Notes: generated by a model from the letters alone, not told the origin. 64,000 bases of DNA from Marivivens sp. (GCA_024642115.1 JAHEBU010000005.1:183566-247565), one strand, 5' to 3'. Numbered from the stretch's first letter, positions 27,612 to 37,060 are shown. Translations and numbers: made by a program.

Positions 27612-28544
27612 TCAGCCCTTTACTGCGCCGGCAGCGATGCCCCGGACGAAAAGTTTGCCGGAGGCAAAGTAGATGACGAGAGGGACAAGACCGGTCAGCA
27701 GGGTCGCGGCCATGTTGACGTTGTATTCCTTGACCCCCTGAACCGAGTTGACGATGTTGTTGAGCTGCACCGTCATGGGGTATCGGTCGGGGCTGGAAAT
27801 ATAGGTCACGCCGAACAGGAAATCGTTCCAGATCCCCGTGACCTGAATGATCAGCGCCACGACGAAAATGGGCAGCGACATCGGCATGATGATCCGGAAA
27901 AAGATCGCCCAGAACCCGGCCCCGTCGACCCGCGCCGCCTTGAACAGTTCCTCTGGTATGGACGAGAAATAGTTGCGGAACAGCAGCGTGTTGATTGGCA
28001 TCCCGAACGCGACGTGAACCAGCACCAGCCCGGTCAACGACCCATATAGACCCGCCTCGCGCAGCAGGATCACGATGGGATAGAGCATGATCTGATAGGG
28101 GATGAAGGCCCCGATCATCAGGATGGTAAAGAACAGCTCGGACCCTTTGAATTTCCACATCGACAGGGCGTAGCCATTCACCGACGCCACCGCGATCGAG
28201 ATCAGGACCGACGGGATCAGGATGTTGACCGAATTCCAGAACCCCCGGCTAAGTCCGTCACAGTTGATCCCCGTGCAGGCCTGCGACCACGCCTTGACCC
28301 ACGGTTCAAACGTGATCTCCATCGGCGGGGAAAAGATGTTGCCCATGCGGATTTCCGGCATCCCCTTGAGCGAGGTGACGATCATCACATAGAGCGGCAG
28401 CGCATAGTAGATGGCGACGACAATCAGGGTGCCATAGACGATGATGTTGGCCCGGCTGAATGCGCGCTTGGGCTTGGCACCGCGCGGGCCGGACATGTCG
28501 CGGTTGGCAGCGACGGCGGGGGCAAGGGTTCCGGGATTAGCCAC
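27612..28544 (-). CDS. sugar ABC transporter permease (MalG type)
   Basis: A 310-residue inner-membrane subunit with six helices. The cytoplasmic EAA loop is EELFKAARVDGAGFWAIFFRIIMPMSLPI, which contacts the ATPase. A 30-residue basic N-terminal tail precedes the first helix. It starts with GTG and overlaps the preceding permease by eight bases. Confidence 0.92.
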   Translation of the reverse strand: MANPGTLAPAVAANRDMSGPRGAKPKRAFSRANIIVYGTLIVVAIYYALPLYVMIVTSLKGMPEIRMGNIFSPPMEITFEPWVKAWSQACTGINCDGLSRGFWNSVNILIPSVLISIAVASVNGYALSMWKFKGSELFFTILMIGAFIPYQIMLYPIVILLREAGLYGSLTGLVLVHVAFGMPINTLLFRNYFSSIPEELFKAARVDGAGFWAIFFRIIMPMSLPIFVVALIIQVTGIWNDFLFGVTYISSPDRYPMTVQLNNIVNSVQGVKEYNVNMAATLLTGLVPLVIYFASGKLFVRGIAAGAVKG

Positions 28545-29475
28545 GCTTCTTGCCTCCGAATTCGAGATAGGCCCAAGGGATCAGAATGATCACCACGGTG
28601 ACCAGCATCATCGTGGACGCGGCAAAGCCCTGCCCAAGGTTCTGACCACCGAACATGGCGGTCATGACGTATTTTGCAGGAACTTCGGAACTGATGCCCG
28701 GCCCGCCCGACGTCTGGGCGACCACAAGGTCATACAGTTTCACGATCCCCGCCCCGATCAGCACGAGAGAGGTCACAAAGACCGGGCGCATCATCGGGAT
28801 GATGATCCGGATGTAGGTCTTGACCGTGCCGATCCCGTCCACGCGGGCAGCTTTCCAGATGTCCTCATCAATGCCGCGCAGACCGGCCAGCATGATGCAC
28901 ATGATCAGGCCCGTCCCTTGCCACAGGCCAGCGATCAGCAGGCCGTACATGACGATGGATGGATTGTTGAGCGGGTCAAAATTGAATGTGGTCCAGCCCA
29001 GCCCGCGCACGATGTGCTGCAAGCCAAGCTCGGGGTTCAGGATCCATTGCCAAACAAGGCCGGTCACGATGAACGACAGGGCAAAGGGATACAGGAATAT
29101 GGTGCGGAACGTGTCCTCGCCCCGGATCTTGCGATCCAGCAGGGCGGCAAGGGTAAAAGCGATAAGCAGCGTGCCGATCAGCGAACAGATGCCGTAAATC
29201 CCGAGGTTTTCAATGGAAACGATCCATTTGCGGCTGGTCCACAGGCGGTCGTATTGGGCGAGACCGACCCAGTTGAGCCGGGGAAGCAGGCCCGAACTGG
29301 TGAACGAATAGATCACCGTCCAGACTGTCCCGCCCAGAAAGATCACCACGGCGGTAAAGATCATCGGGATCGACGCGATCTTGGACATCGGATTTCGGAA
29401 CAGGCGGCTTGGTCGTTTGCCACTCGATGCCGCGCTGCGCCCTTGGGCCGGGCGGCCTTGTTCGGCGATGGTCAT
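28537..29475 (-). CDS. sugar ABC transporter permease (MalF type)
   Basis: A 312-residue inner-membrane subunit with six helices and the EAA loop EDIWKAARVDGIGTVKTYIR. It pairs with the MalG-type subunit. It lies 94 bases after the binding-protein gene, with a strong stem-loop in that gap. Confidence 0.92.
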   Translation of the reverse strand: MTIAEQGRPAQGRSAASSGKRPSRLFRNPMSKIASIPMIFTAVVIFLGGTVWTVIYSFTSSGLLPRLNWVGLAQYDRLWTSRKWIVSIENLGIYGICSLIGTLLIAFTLAALLDRKIRGEDTFRTIFLYPFALSFIVTGLVWQWILNPELGLQHIVRGLGWTTFNFDPLNNPSIVMYGLLIAGLWQGTGLIMCIMLAGLRGIDEDIWKAARVDGIGTVKTYIRIIIPMMRPVFVTSLVLIGAGIVKLYDLVVAQTSGGPGISSEVPAKYVMTAMFGGQNLGQGFAASTMMLVTVVIILIPWAYLEFGGKKRG

Positions 29476-29522
29476 GATGCCTCTCCCTCGGCAAGTCTGA
29501 CGGTCTGCCCCAGTATGGGACA

Positions 29523-29550
29523 GAATGGGCCCCTGTGAAGGGGCCCATTC
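29523..29550 (-). terminator. stem-loop between binding-protein and permease genes
   Basis: Perfect 12-base arms (GAATGGGCCCCT and AGGGGCCCATTC) around GTGA, starting 20 bases after the binding-protein stop. No T-run follows on the minus strand, so it is more likely an mRNA 3'-end stabiliser or partial terminator that raises binding-protein output over permease output. Confidence 0.6.
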
Positions 29551-29569
29551 GTATCACGTCGCGGTTTGC

Positions 29570-30799
29570 TTAGGTCGCAGATGCGATGATGTCGGCGTAC
29601 TGCTTCTGAACTTCGGCCGGGGTCATGGTCGGCGTGCTCCAGAATTCCGTCATCAGATCGTTGAGCTGCGTGACGGTATCGGGCGACAGCAGCTCGGTCC
29701 CGGCGGGAACGACCTTGCCTGCGGCCAGCAGATCCAGACCTTTCTGGGTGCACTCGTTCACCGTGGTCAGGTCAACGTCACCGCGAATCGGCAGCGATCC
29801 CTTGGCCGAGTTGAACGACACCTGAACGGCAGGCGACAGCAACAGCGCGGCAAGTTCTTTTTGCGCTGCGGTGATCGCCGGGTCGCTGTTCACGGGGAAG
29901 TAGAACGCGTCACCCCCGGTATCGAGGATCGCGGCGTCGCCCAGACCGGGCAGACATTCGTAATCCGTGCCCGCGACCTTGCCGGCCATGGCGAATTCGC
30001 CCTGCGCCCAGTCGCCCATGATCTGCGCACCAGCGGTGCCGTCGATCACGGCGGCAGTCGCCTGGTTCCAGTCCTGAACGTTCAGGCCAGCCGAAAACTC
30101 ACGCGCCGCACCAAAGGCTTCGAACACCTTGGTGTATTCGGGGCCCATGACGACCGTTGCGTCCTTGTCCTTGTTGACCTTGAGCCAGGCATCCTGCCCG
30201 GCCAGAGCCAGCGCCATAACGCCAAAGGCGCCGTTCTGCTGCCAGGACTGGCCACCCATCGCAAGCGGGGTGATGCCAGCCGCCTGAAGGGCGGGGGCGG
30301 TCGCGGCGAACTCTTCCCAGTTGGTGGGAACCGGCACGCCGGCCTTGGCATAGGCGGCATCCGACAGCCACATCCACTGCCACGAGTGAATGTTGATCGG
30401 GGCGCAATAGACCTTGCCATCGACCGTGCAGGCGTCGAGCAGCGACGGCGGGTTCACGATGTCTTTCCAGTGGTTGGCTTCGGCCACATCGGTCAGATCC
30501 ATCAGCAGACCAGCCTGGATCAGTTCCTCGGCCTGACGGCCATGGTTGAACTGGAAGGCTGCGGGCGGATCGCCCCCGATGATCCGCGACACCATGATCG
30601 GGCGGGCGGTGTCGCCACCGCCGGCGATGGCACCGTCGATCCACTTGTTGCCAGTGGCATCCCATGCCTCGGCCAGCTTCGACACGGCGTTCGCTTCGCC
30701 GCCCGAAGTCCACCAGTGCATGACCTCGAGATCGGTGGCGTGGGCAGCGCCCGCACCCACGATCGCCGTCGCGGCCAGCAGTTTGGTTGTCAGTTTCAC
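29570..30799 (-). CDS. sugar ABC transporter substrate-binding protein
   Basis: A 409-residue periplasmic family-1 binding protein with a signal peptide (MKLTTKLLAATAIVGAGAAHA) and a mature start TDLEVMHWWTSGGEANAV, which resembles glucose/mannose-type binding proteins. Aromatic ligand candidates are in HSWQWMWLSD. GTG start with a strong GGGAGGAG ribosome site. It is first in the operon, and the promoter region carries two LacI-type operators. Confidence 0.92.
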   Translation of the reverse strand: MKLTTKLLAATAIVGAGAAHATDLEVMHWWTSGGEANAVSKLAEAWDATGNKWIDGAIAGGGDTARPIMVSRIIGGDPPAAFQFNHGRQAEELIQAGLLMDLTDVAEANHWKDIVNPPSLLDACTVDGKVYCAPINIHSWQWMWLSDAAYAKAGVPVPTNWEEFAATAPALQAAGITPLAMGGQSWQQNGAFGVMALALAGQDAWLKVNKDKDATVVMGPEYTKVFEAFGAAREFSAGLNVQDWNQATAAVIDGTAGAQIMGDWAQGEFAMAGKVAGTDYECLPGLGDAAILDTGGDAFYFPVNSDPAITAAQKELAALLLSPAVQVSFNSAKGSLPIRGDVDLTTVNECTQKGLDLLAAGKVVPAGTELLSPDTVTQLNDLMTEFWSTPTMTPAEVQKQYADIIASAT

Positions 30800-30818
30800 G
30801 ATTTTCTCCTCCCTGGTT

Positions 30819-30832
30819 CTAAATCGTTGTAG
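30819..30832. promoter_or_regulatory. putative LacI-family operator 1
   Basis: CTAAATCGTTGTAG, an imperfect palindrome with the central CG typical of LacI-family sites. It lies 20 bases before the binding-protein start and nearly matches the second site. Confidence 0.5.
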
Positions 30833-30837
30833 ATTTT

Positions 30838-30851
30838 CTATATCGTTTTAG
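30838..30851. promoter_or_regulatory. putative LacI-family operator 2
   Basis: CTATATCGTTTTAG, 12 of 14 bases identical to site 1 and offset by 19 bases; outer CTA/TAG and central CG are palindromic. It is in the shared region between the operon and the lacI-type gene, so it could control both directions. Confidence 0.5.
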
Positions 30852-31005
30852 TTTTCCCTTGCAAGAAATTTTAAAACCAAGTTTTCATGCGGGACGAAAC
30901 ATTCGTTCGGCCCTTTGGGAGGAGGGCGGCGTTGGCCTGTGGAGGGGCGGCGCCAGCCGCAGAAATGGGGGCCGAGCAGGGAAAACATGGGAAAATCTGG
31001 GGCTC

Positions 31006-32046
31006 GTGGACAGCGACAAGGCCATATCCGACGACCGAATGCCGTCCGTGGAAGCGTCTGAAAAACCGACGCTCAAGACCATTTCGCGTCTTAGCGGGTT
31101 GGCCGTGCCCACGGTCAGCCGGGCGCTCAACGATGCCCCGGACATCGGCGCGGAAACCAAAAAGCTGATCCGCCGAATCGCGGACGAGATCGGTTATGTC
31201 CCCAACCGCGCCGGGGTCCGTCTGCGCACCGGGCGGACAAACGTGATCAGTCTGGTGCTGTCCACCGAACACGACATGATGAACCACACCGCGCGGCTGA
31301 TTTCGGCCATTGCAGGCGGCTTGCAGAACACGCCCTACCACCTGATCGTCACACCCTACTTTCCATCCGACGACCCGATGAAACCGATCCGCTACATCGT
31401 CGATACCGGATCAGCCGATGCGATCATCATGAACCAGACCCAGCCTACCGACCCGCGCGTGGCCTTCCTGATGGAACGGGGGTTCCCCTTTGCCACGCAT
31501 GGCCGCACCAACTGGGCTGAAAAGCACGCCTATTTCGACTACGACAACACCGCCTTTGGGGCAAAGGCGATCATGACCCTGATCGACCGGGGGCGGCGCA
31601 ACATCCTCGTCATCGCGCCACCCATGGCCCAGAATTACGCCCAGAACATCCGGGACGGCGCGACTATCGCGGCGCGGGGCCGGGACATACGCCTGACCAT
31701 CGCAGATACCGTGACCAGCGACGATAGCAGCACCTTGGTCAAGGACGGGGTCGAGGCGATCCTGCGCGCCGACCCCACCATCGACGGTATTGTCTGTTCC
31801 TCTACCTCGGCCACAATGGCCGCAGTCGCCGCAATGGAATTGTGCGGTCGGTCCGTTGGCACCGATACCGACGTCTTTGCCAAAGAGGCGATTCCGTTCC
31901 TGCGCCTGTTCCGCCCCGGTATCCTGACCGTGCAAGAGGACGTGGGGCAGGCGGGTGAATTTCTCGCCCGTGCCGCCATCCGCGCCGTGCGCGAACCCGA
32001 CCTGCCGCCGATGCAGGGGCTCGCCGCCCCCCGGATGCAAGACTGA
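31006..32046 (+). CDS. LacI family transcriptional regulator
   Basis: A regulator of about 346 residues. The helix-turn-helix is TLKTISRLSGLAVPTVSRALNDAPDIG, followed by the hinge YVPNRAGVRLRTGRTNVISLVL and a periplasmic-binding-like ligand domain. The frame is open upstream; I take GTG at 31006, with ATG at 31039 as alternative, since neither has a strong ribosome site. It is divergent from the ABC operon and is the probable repressor acting at the two CTA-N8-TAG sites. Inducer is probably a sugar from the pathway. Confidence 0.9.
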   Translation: MDSDKAISDDRMPSVEASEKPTLKTISRLSGLAVPTVSRALNDAPDIGAETKKLIRRIADEIGYVPNRAGVRLRTGRTNVISLVLSTEHDMMNHTARLISAIAGGLQNTPYHLIVTPYFPSDDPMKPIRYIVDTGSADAIIMNQTQPTDPRVAFLMERGFPFATHGRTNWAEKHAYFDYDNTAFGAKAIMTLIDRGRRNILVIAPPMAQNYAQNIRDGATIAARGRDIRLTIADTVTSDDSSTLVKDGVEAILRADPTIDGIVCSSTSATMAAVAAMELCGRSVGTDTDVFAKEAIPFLRLFRPGILTVQEDVGQAGEFLARAAIRAVREPDLPPMQGLAAPRMQD

Positions 32047-32073
32047 CACCTCTAACCCCGAAAGCCGACAGAC

Positions 32074-33129
32074 ATGCCCACACAGATCAAAGGCCCCGCC
32101 CTCTTTCTGGCCCAGTTCGCAGGTGACGCCGCCCCCTTCAACACGCTGGAGGGGATCACCAAATGGGCCGCCGGACTGGGCTACAAGGGCGTGCAGATTC
32201 CGACCTTTGACGGCCGTTTGTTCGATCTGGCCAAGGCCGCCGAAAGCCAGACCTATTGTGACGAGGTCGCAGGCATCTGTGCCGACGCGGGGGTGCAGAT
32301 CACCGAACTGTCCACCCACCTTCAGGGGCAACTGGTGGCCGTGAACCCGGCCTATGACATCGCCTTTGACGCCTTCGCCCCCGCCGATTGCCACGGCAAT
32401 CCGGCCAAACGGCAGGCCTGGGCCGTGGATCAGATGAAAAAGGCGGCGGTTGCGTCACAGCGGTTGGGCCTGACCACCTCGGTCAGCTTCACCGGCTCGC
32501 TCGCTTTTCCCTACATCTACCCCTGGCCCCAGCGTCCCGCTGGGTTGATCGAGGAAACCTTTGCCGAACTCGCCCGCCGCTGGGTCCCGATCCTGAACCA
32601 TTACACCGACCACGGGGTCAGCATCGGCTATGAAATCCACCCCGGCGAGGATGTGTTCGACGGTGCCACGTTCGAGATGTTCGTGGACGCCTGCAAAGGC
32701 CACCCTGCGGCGATGATCAACTACGATCCGTCGCATTTCGTCCTGCAACAACTCGACTACCTCGCCTTCATCGACCTCTATCACGACCGCATTAACGCGT
32801 TCCACGTAAAGGATGCCGAATTCAACCCGACCGGACGGCAGGGCGTCTATTCCGGCTATCAGCCTTGGGTGAATCGGGCGGGCCGGTTCCGCAGTCTGGG
32901 CGATGGCCAAGTCGATTTCGCCGGCATCTTTTCCAAGCTCACCCAATACGGCTATGACAGTTGGGCAGTGCTGGAATGGGAATGCTGCATCAAATCGCCT
33001 GAACAAGGGGCCGCTGAAGGGGCCCCGTTCATCGACGCCCACCTGATCGAGGTCACCGGCAAAGCCTTTGACGATTTCGCAGGTGGCGAACGGGACGAGG
33101 CCGCAATCAAGAGGATGCTGGGGCTATGA
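32074..33129 (+). CDS. sugar phosphate isomerase/epimerase-like TIM-barrel protein (second copy)
   Basis: A 351-residue TIM barrel, about 100 residues longer than the copy at 23353-24099 and clearly divergent from it. Metal-site candidates are GYEIHPGEDVF, INYDPSHFVLQQ, INAFHVKDAEF and the terminal VLEWECCIKSPEQG. It starts 27 bases after the LacI gene and overlaps the following oxidoreductase by four bases, so the three form one unit. Confidence 0.87.
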   Translation: MPTQIKGPALFLAQFAGDAAPFNTLEGITKWAAGLGYKGVQIPTFDGRLFDLAKAAESQTYCDEVAGICADAGVQITELSTHLQGQLVAVNPAYDIAFDAFAPADCHGNPAKRQAWAVDQMKKAAVASQRLGLTTSVSFTGSLAFPYIYPWPQRPAGLIEETFAELARRWVPILNHYTDHGVSIGYEIHPGEDVFDGATFEMFVDACKGHPAAMINYDPSHFVLQQLDYLAFIDLYHDRINAFHVKDAEFNPTGRQGVYSGYQPWVNRAGRFRSLGDGQVDFAGIFSKLTQYGYDSWAVLEWECCIKSPEQGAAEGAPFIDAHLIEVTGKAFDDFAGGERDEAAIKRMLGL

Positions 33130-34241
33130 CACGTTTGAAACTTGGGATGGTGGGCGGCGGGCAGGGTGCCTTCATCGGCGCGGTCCACCGGATCGCCAGC
33201 CGGATCGACGACCGCTTTGACCTGGTGGCAGGGGCGCTGTCATCGGACGCCAAGCGTGCGGCGGCCAGTGCAGCGGAACTGGGGATCGCGCCCGACCGCT
33301 CCTATGCCGATTTCCGCGACATGGCCAAGGCCGAGGCCGCCCGTGCCGATGGCATCGACGCCGTCGCCATCGTCACCCCCAACCACATGCACGCCGCCCC
33401 GGTTATCGCATTTCTTGAGGCCGGGATCGCCGTCATCTGCGACAAACCGCTGTGCCTGACGAAGGAGGAGGCGGACCAGATCGCCGCCGCCGTCAAACGG
33501 TCAAAGGCTCCGTTCATCCTGACCCACAACTACACCGGCTACCCGCTGATCCGGCAGGCACGGCAAATGGTGGCCGATGGGAAACTGGGTAAGATCCGCA
33601 TCATTCAGGCCGAATATGCGCAGGACTGGCTGACCCTGCCCGCCGATCCGGGCAACAAACAGGCCGACTGGCGGACCGATCCGGCCCGCGCTGGCGGCGG
33701 AGCGATCGGCGACATCGGCACCCATGCGTTCAACCTGCTGTCCTTTGTGACGGGATTGGAAACCGAGGCGCTGCTGGCCGACCTGCATTCGATGGTGAAC
33801 GGGCGGCGGGTGGACGACAACGCCCATATCCTGCTGCGGATGAAAGGCGGGGCCAAGGGGATGCTTTGGGCGTCCCAGGTCGCCGTGGGCAAGGAAAACG
33901 GCCTCCAACTGCGGATTTATGGCGACAAGGGCAGCATCGAATGGGGACAGGAAAACCCTAACGTGATGACCTATTCGGTCTTTGGCGAACCCAAACAGAT
34001 CATCACGCGGGGCGGGGCGGGTCTGGGCGGAGGAGCCGGCCAATGGACGCGCATCCCCCCCGGCCACCCCGAAGGCTACCTCGAAGGTTTCGCGACCCTC
34101 TACAACGACGCCGCCGACCTGATCCAGGGGACCGGAGACGGCGCGCTGCTGCCGGGGATCAAGGCGGGGCTGGACGGGATGTGGTTTATCGGGGCGTGTA
34201 TCGCCTCGAGCAAGAAGGACGGCGTTTGGATCAAGCGCTGA
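33126..34241 (+). CDS. Gfo/Idh/MocA family oxidoreductase (second copy)
   Basis: A 371-residue dehydrogenase: LGMVGGGQGAFIGAVHR dinucleotide motif, CDKPLCLTKEEAD with the catalytic Lys, and GGGAIGDIGTHAFNLL with the substrate-domain Asp and His. It overlaps the isomerase by four bases and therefore acts in the same pathway. It differs from the copy at 22207-23340 in its motifs, so the two probably catalyse different steps or accept different substrates. Confidence 0.9.
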   Translation: MTRLKLGMVGGGQGAFIGAVHRIASRIDDRFDLVAGALSSDAKRAAASAAELGIAPDRSYADFRDMAKAEAARADGIDAVAIVTPNHMHAAPVIAFLEAGIAVICDKPLCLTKEEADQIAAAVKRSKAPFILTHNYTGYPLIRQARQMVADGKLGKIRIIQAEYAQDWLTLPADPGNKQADWRTDPARAGGGAIGDIGTHAFNLLSFVTGLETEALLADLHSMVNGRRVDDNAHILLRMKGGAKGMLWASQVAVGKENGLQLRIYGDKGSIEWGQENPNVMTYSVFGEPKQIITRGGAGLGGGAGQWTRIPPGHPEGYLEGFATLYNDAADLIQGTGDGALLPGIKAGLDGMWFIGACIASSKKDGVWIKR

Positions 34242-34271
34242 ACCACCCGTCCGACTGGCGGGGCAGATGGG

Positions 34272-35258
34272 CTACCGATCGCGCAACCACGCAAAAGCGG
34301 GCTTGTCGGTGCCGTCCGCTGTGCGCAGGCCCAGGGTTGTAAGGTAGTCAGCAAAACAGGCATCTTTGATGCCATAATAGGTCGTGTAACCGGAAACCTC
34401 GTCGGCCGAGAGATCGTGCAGCCAGACGAGTGTAACCATGCCGATCCTGTCGGCGTGGTCGTCCGCATATTCTAGCACGCCACGCACAAAATCGACCTGG
34501 CCGACCGGCGTTGCGCCGCATCCGCCCGATGGATAACCCACCTCGGTCAAATAGACCGACTTGGTCTGGGCTGCGGTGAGCATCGCGTCCAGTGTCGTGG
34601 GCAGGCTGGCGGGATCGTCGATCCGAAAACCATCAAGTAGCGGATAATAGTTGATCATCCAGACATCGCCCAGATCGGCAAGGGCGCGGGCCTTGGTCGC
34701 CTCGGGGCCGATCAGTCCGGCCCATGTGATCGTCATGCCCACCGGAACGCCGGGTCGCACACCATGGACCACCTCGCGGGCAGCCACAAAGAAGCGGCCA
34801 TACTTGTCCCACTCCGCCCCGGTCAGAACCCCGTCCACCTCGTTTCCGATGCCCACACTTGTCAGCTCGACATCGGGCATCCGCGTCAGAACCTCGGTCA
34901 AAAAAGCGGTGAAACGGGCGATGACCGCCGGGTCATTGTAAGGCAAAGCCTGTAGATCGGAAGGCCTGCGATCGGCGACGGTGTCCAGAACCGAAAACAT
35001 CAAAGCAATCTGAAGGTTGTTCGCCGGATAGATGGCATTCGCGATGGCGGGCCAGTCGGGATCGGGCGCATAGGTGCCGTTTGGCTCAAGATCGTCCCAA
35101 AACAGGCTGAGCGGCGTCGCCTTGGCCCCGACATCTGACAGGGCCTGCAACACGCGGTCATAGTCGCCATCAGATGCCATCGTCCCCGCTATCGAAAGTA
35201 TGGGGTCGGCATGGGCGGCACTTACCCAAAGGAAGGTCGCCAGAACGGTTTGCCTCAT
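34272..35258 (-). CDS. secreted glycosidase-like protein (clan GH-A type barrel)
   Basis: A 328-residue exported protein: signal peptide MRQTVLATFLWVSAAHA, start fixed by AGGAG six bases before the ATG at 35258. The fold looks like a (beta/alpha)8 glycosidase: SVGIGNEVDG gives a candidate acid/base Glu140, and VYLTEVGYPSG a candidate nucleophile Glu239, about 100 residues apart as in clan GH-A (GH5, GH17 and GH53 have similar motifs). I cannot name the family. It is convergent with the sugar locus and could release sugars outside the cytoplasm. Confidence 0.6.
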   Translation of the reverse strand: MRQTVLATFLWVSAAHADPILSIAGTMASDGDYDRVLQALSDVGAKATPLSLFWDDLEPNGTYAPDPDWPAIANAIYPANNLQIALMFSVLDTVADRRPSDLQALPYNDPAVIARFTAFLTEVLTRMPDVELTSVGIGNEVDGVLTGAEWDKYGRFFVAAREVVHGVRPGVPVGMTITWAGLIGPEATKARALADLGDVWMINYYPLLDGFRIDDPASLPTTLDAMLTAAQTKSVYLTEVGYPSGGCGATPVGQVDFVRGVLEYADDHADRIGMVTLVWLHDLSADEVSGYTTYYGIKDACFADYLTTLGLRTADGTDKPAFAWLRDR

Positions 35259-35266
35259 TCGCTCTC

Positions 35267-36109
35267 CTATCGCCCCGGAATAACTCCCCGCTTCTGCCCT
35301 GCATTCGGCCAGTCGTGAATGGCCGCAATCGCCTCCTCGGCTGTCTCGACAAACCGGAACAGCTTCAGATCGTCGGCTGAGATCGTCCCCGCCTCGGCCA
35401 GCGCGTCCCAGTTGATGATCTTGGTCCAAAAGTCGCGCCCGAACAGCAGGAACGGGACCTGCGCCATGCGGCCCGTCTGGATCAGGGTCAGCGCCTCGAA
35501 CATTTCGTCCAGCGTGCCGAACCCGCCCGGAAAAATGCACATTGCCCGCGCCCGCATCAGGAAATGCATCTTGCGGATCGCGAAGTAGTGGAAGTTGAAG
35601 CACAGCTCGGGTGTCACATATTCGTTCGGGGCCTGCTCGTGCGGCAGCACGATGTTCAGCCCGATGGACCGCCCCCCGGCATCCGCAGCCCCGCGGTTCC
35701 CCGCCTCCATCACCCCCGGTCCGCCGCCGGTGATGATGACGCTTTCGGTGCCGCCGGACTTGAGCGATTCCTCTGTCATCAGCCGGGCGAATTTGCGGGC
35801 TTCGTCGTAATATTTTGACAGCGCCCCCAGCGCGGGGGTGCGGGCGGGTTTGTCGGGCGCAGGTATACGAGCGCCGCCAAACAGCACGATGGTGGATTGG
35901 ATGCCTGCCGCATCCAGCGCCATTTCGGGTTTGAGCAGTTCAAGTTGCAGGCGTACTGGCCGCAGGTCCTCGTGCAGCATGAAGTCGTCGTCAGTGAAGG
36001 CCAACCGGTAGGTGGGCGACCGGGTCTGCGGGGTGTCGGGCACCTCGCCGGCGGTTTTACGGTCCTGTTTGCTGTCGCGCATCTGATGGCGGCGGCTGTC
36101 GTCTTTCAT
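35267..36109 (-). CDS. LOG family protein (TIGR00730-type, nucleoside monophosphate phosphoribohydrolase fold)
   Basis: A 280-residue Rossmann-like protein with the LOG signature [21 protein letters not shown] and the nucleotide loop [16 protein letters not shown]. Relatives hydrolyse cytokinin-type or other nucleoside monophosphates to base and ribose phosphate (PpnN/YgdH group). A polar 35-residue N-terminal extension rich in Lys/Arg precedes the fold. It ends eight bases from the start of the glycosidase-like gene on the same strand. Confidence 0.88.
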   Translation of the reverse strand: MKDDSRRHQMRDSKQDRKTAGEVPDTPQTRSPTYRLAFTDDDFMLHEDLRPVRLQLELLKPEMALDAAGIQSTIVLFGGARIPAPDKPARTPALGALSKYYDEARKFARLMTEESLKSGGTESVIITGGGPGVMEAGNRGAADAGGRSIGLNIVLPHEQAPNEYVTPELCFNFHYFAIRKMHFLMRARAMCIFPGGFGTLDEMFEALTLIQTGRMAQVPFLLFGRDFWTKIINWDALAEAGTISADDLKLFRFVETAEEAIAAIHDWPNAGQKRGVIPGR

Positions 36110-36196
36110 GTGGTCTGGTCCTTGCGATTGCCTAGATGGGCGTATCCGGTTTATAGCCCCCCGGAACGAAGAACCCCAGAGATACCGGAGCCTGCC

Positions 36197-37021
36197 ATGT
36201 CGAACGCCGCCCTAGAGACCGCCATCGAAGCCGCCTGGGACGCCCGCGACGGGATCACTCCGGCAACAAAGGGCGAGGCGCGCGATGCGATCGAGGCGAC
36301 GTTGACCGCGCTGGACAGCGGAACCCTGCGGGTGGCGGAAAAGCGGGGCAACGACTGGCACGTCAATCAGTGGGCGAAAAAGGCCGTTCTGCTGTCATTC
36401 CGGCTGGCCGACATGGCCGAGATTTCGGGCGGCAATGGCGGCACGAACTGGTGGGACAAGGTGCCGTCGAAATTCGCGGGCTGGACCCCGGATGACTGGA
36501 AAAAGGCGGGTTTTCGCGCCGTGCCGGGCAGCATCGTGCGGCGGTCGGCCTTTATCGCCAAAAACGTCGTCCTGATGCCGTCCTTCGTGAATATCGGCGC
36601 CTACGTGGACGAGGGGTCGATGGTGGATGGCTGGGCGACGGTCGGGTCCTGCGCCCAGATCGGCAAGCATGTCCACCTGTCAGGAGGCGTGGGGATCGGT
36701 GGCGTTCTGGAGCCGATGCAGGCGGGCCCGACGATCATCGAGGACAACTGTTTCATCGGCGCCCGGTCCGAGGTCGTGGAAGGTTGCATCGTCCGCGAAG
36801 GCTCGGTGCTGGGCATGGGTGTTTTCATCGGCAAATCGACCAAGATCGTCGACCGGGAAACCGGCGAGGTCATGTATGGCGAGGTCCCGCCCTATTCCGT
36901 CGTCGTGGCTGGGTCGATGCCGTCCAAGGGGGGGATCAACCTGTATTGCGCGGTGATCGTCAAACGTGTGGATGCGCAGACGCGCAGCAAGACCGGGATC
37001 AACGAATTGCTGCGCGACTAA
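36197..37021 (+). CDS. dapD: 2,3,4,5-tetrahydropyridine-2,6-dicarboxylate N-succinyltransferase
   Basis: A 274-residue hexapeptide-repeat acyltransferase of the succinylase lysine/diaminopimelate pathway. The N-terminal helical domain is followed by the left-handed beta-helix ([20 protein letters not shown], then [30 protein letters not shown]). GGAG lies six bases before the ATG; upstream open frame is not used. Length equals that of E. coli DapD. dapE lies about 4 kb downstream on the same strand. Confidence 0.96.
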   Translation: MSNAALETAIEAAWDARDGITPATKGEARDAIEATLTALDSGTLRVAEKRGNDWHVNQWAKKAVLLSFRLADMAEISGGNGGTNWWDKVPSKFAGWTPDDWKKAGFRAVPGSIVRRSAFIAKNVVLMPSFVNIGAYVDEGSMVDGWATVGSCAQIGKHVHLSGGVGIGGVLEPMQAGPTIIEDNCFIGARSEVVEGCIVREGSVLGMGVFIGKSTKIVDRETGEVMYGEVPPYSVVVAGSMPSKGGINLYCAVIVKRVDAQTRSKTGINELLRD

Positions 37022-37025
37022 GGGC

Positions 37026-37060
37026 GTTCACGCGTGAGCCCATTTTAAGCCACTGATTTT
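37026..37060 (+). repeat. 3'-end motif, copy 1 (GTTCACG-type)
   Basis: Starts four bases after the dapD stop: GTTCACGCGTGAGCCCAT, then TTAAGCCACTGATTTTAA. It shares most positions with a segment that follows the TPR gene at 63346, also just after a stop codon. Confidence 0.45.

Noticed and set aside
32990..33040. GC-rich hairpin near 33 kb considered as a terminator
   Set aside because: It lies inside the second isomerase gene, and translation continues through it into the overlapping oxidoreductase.
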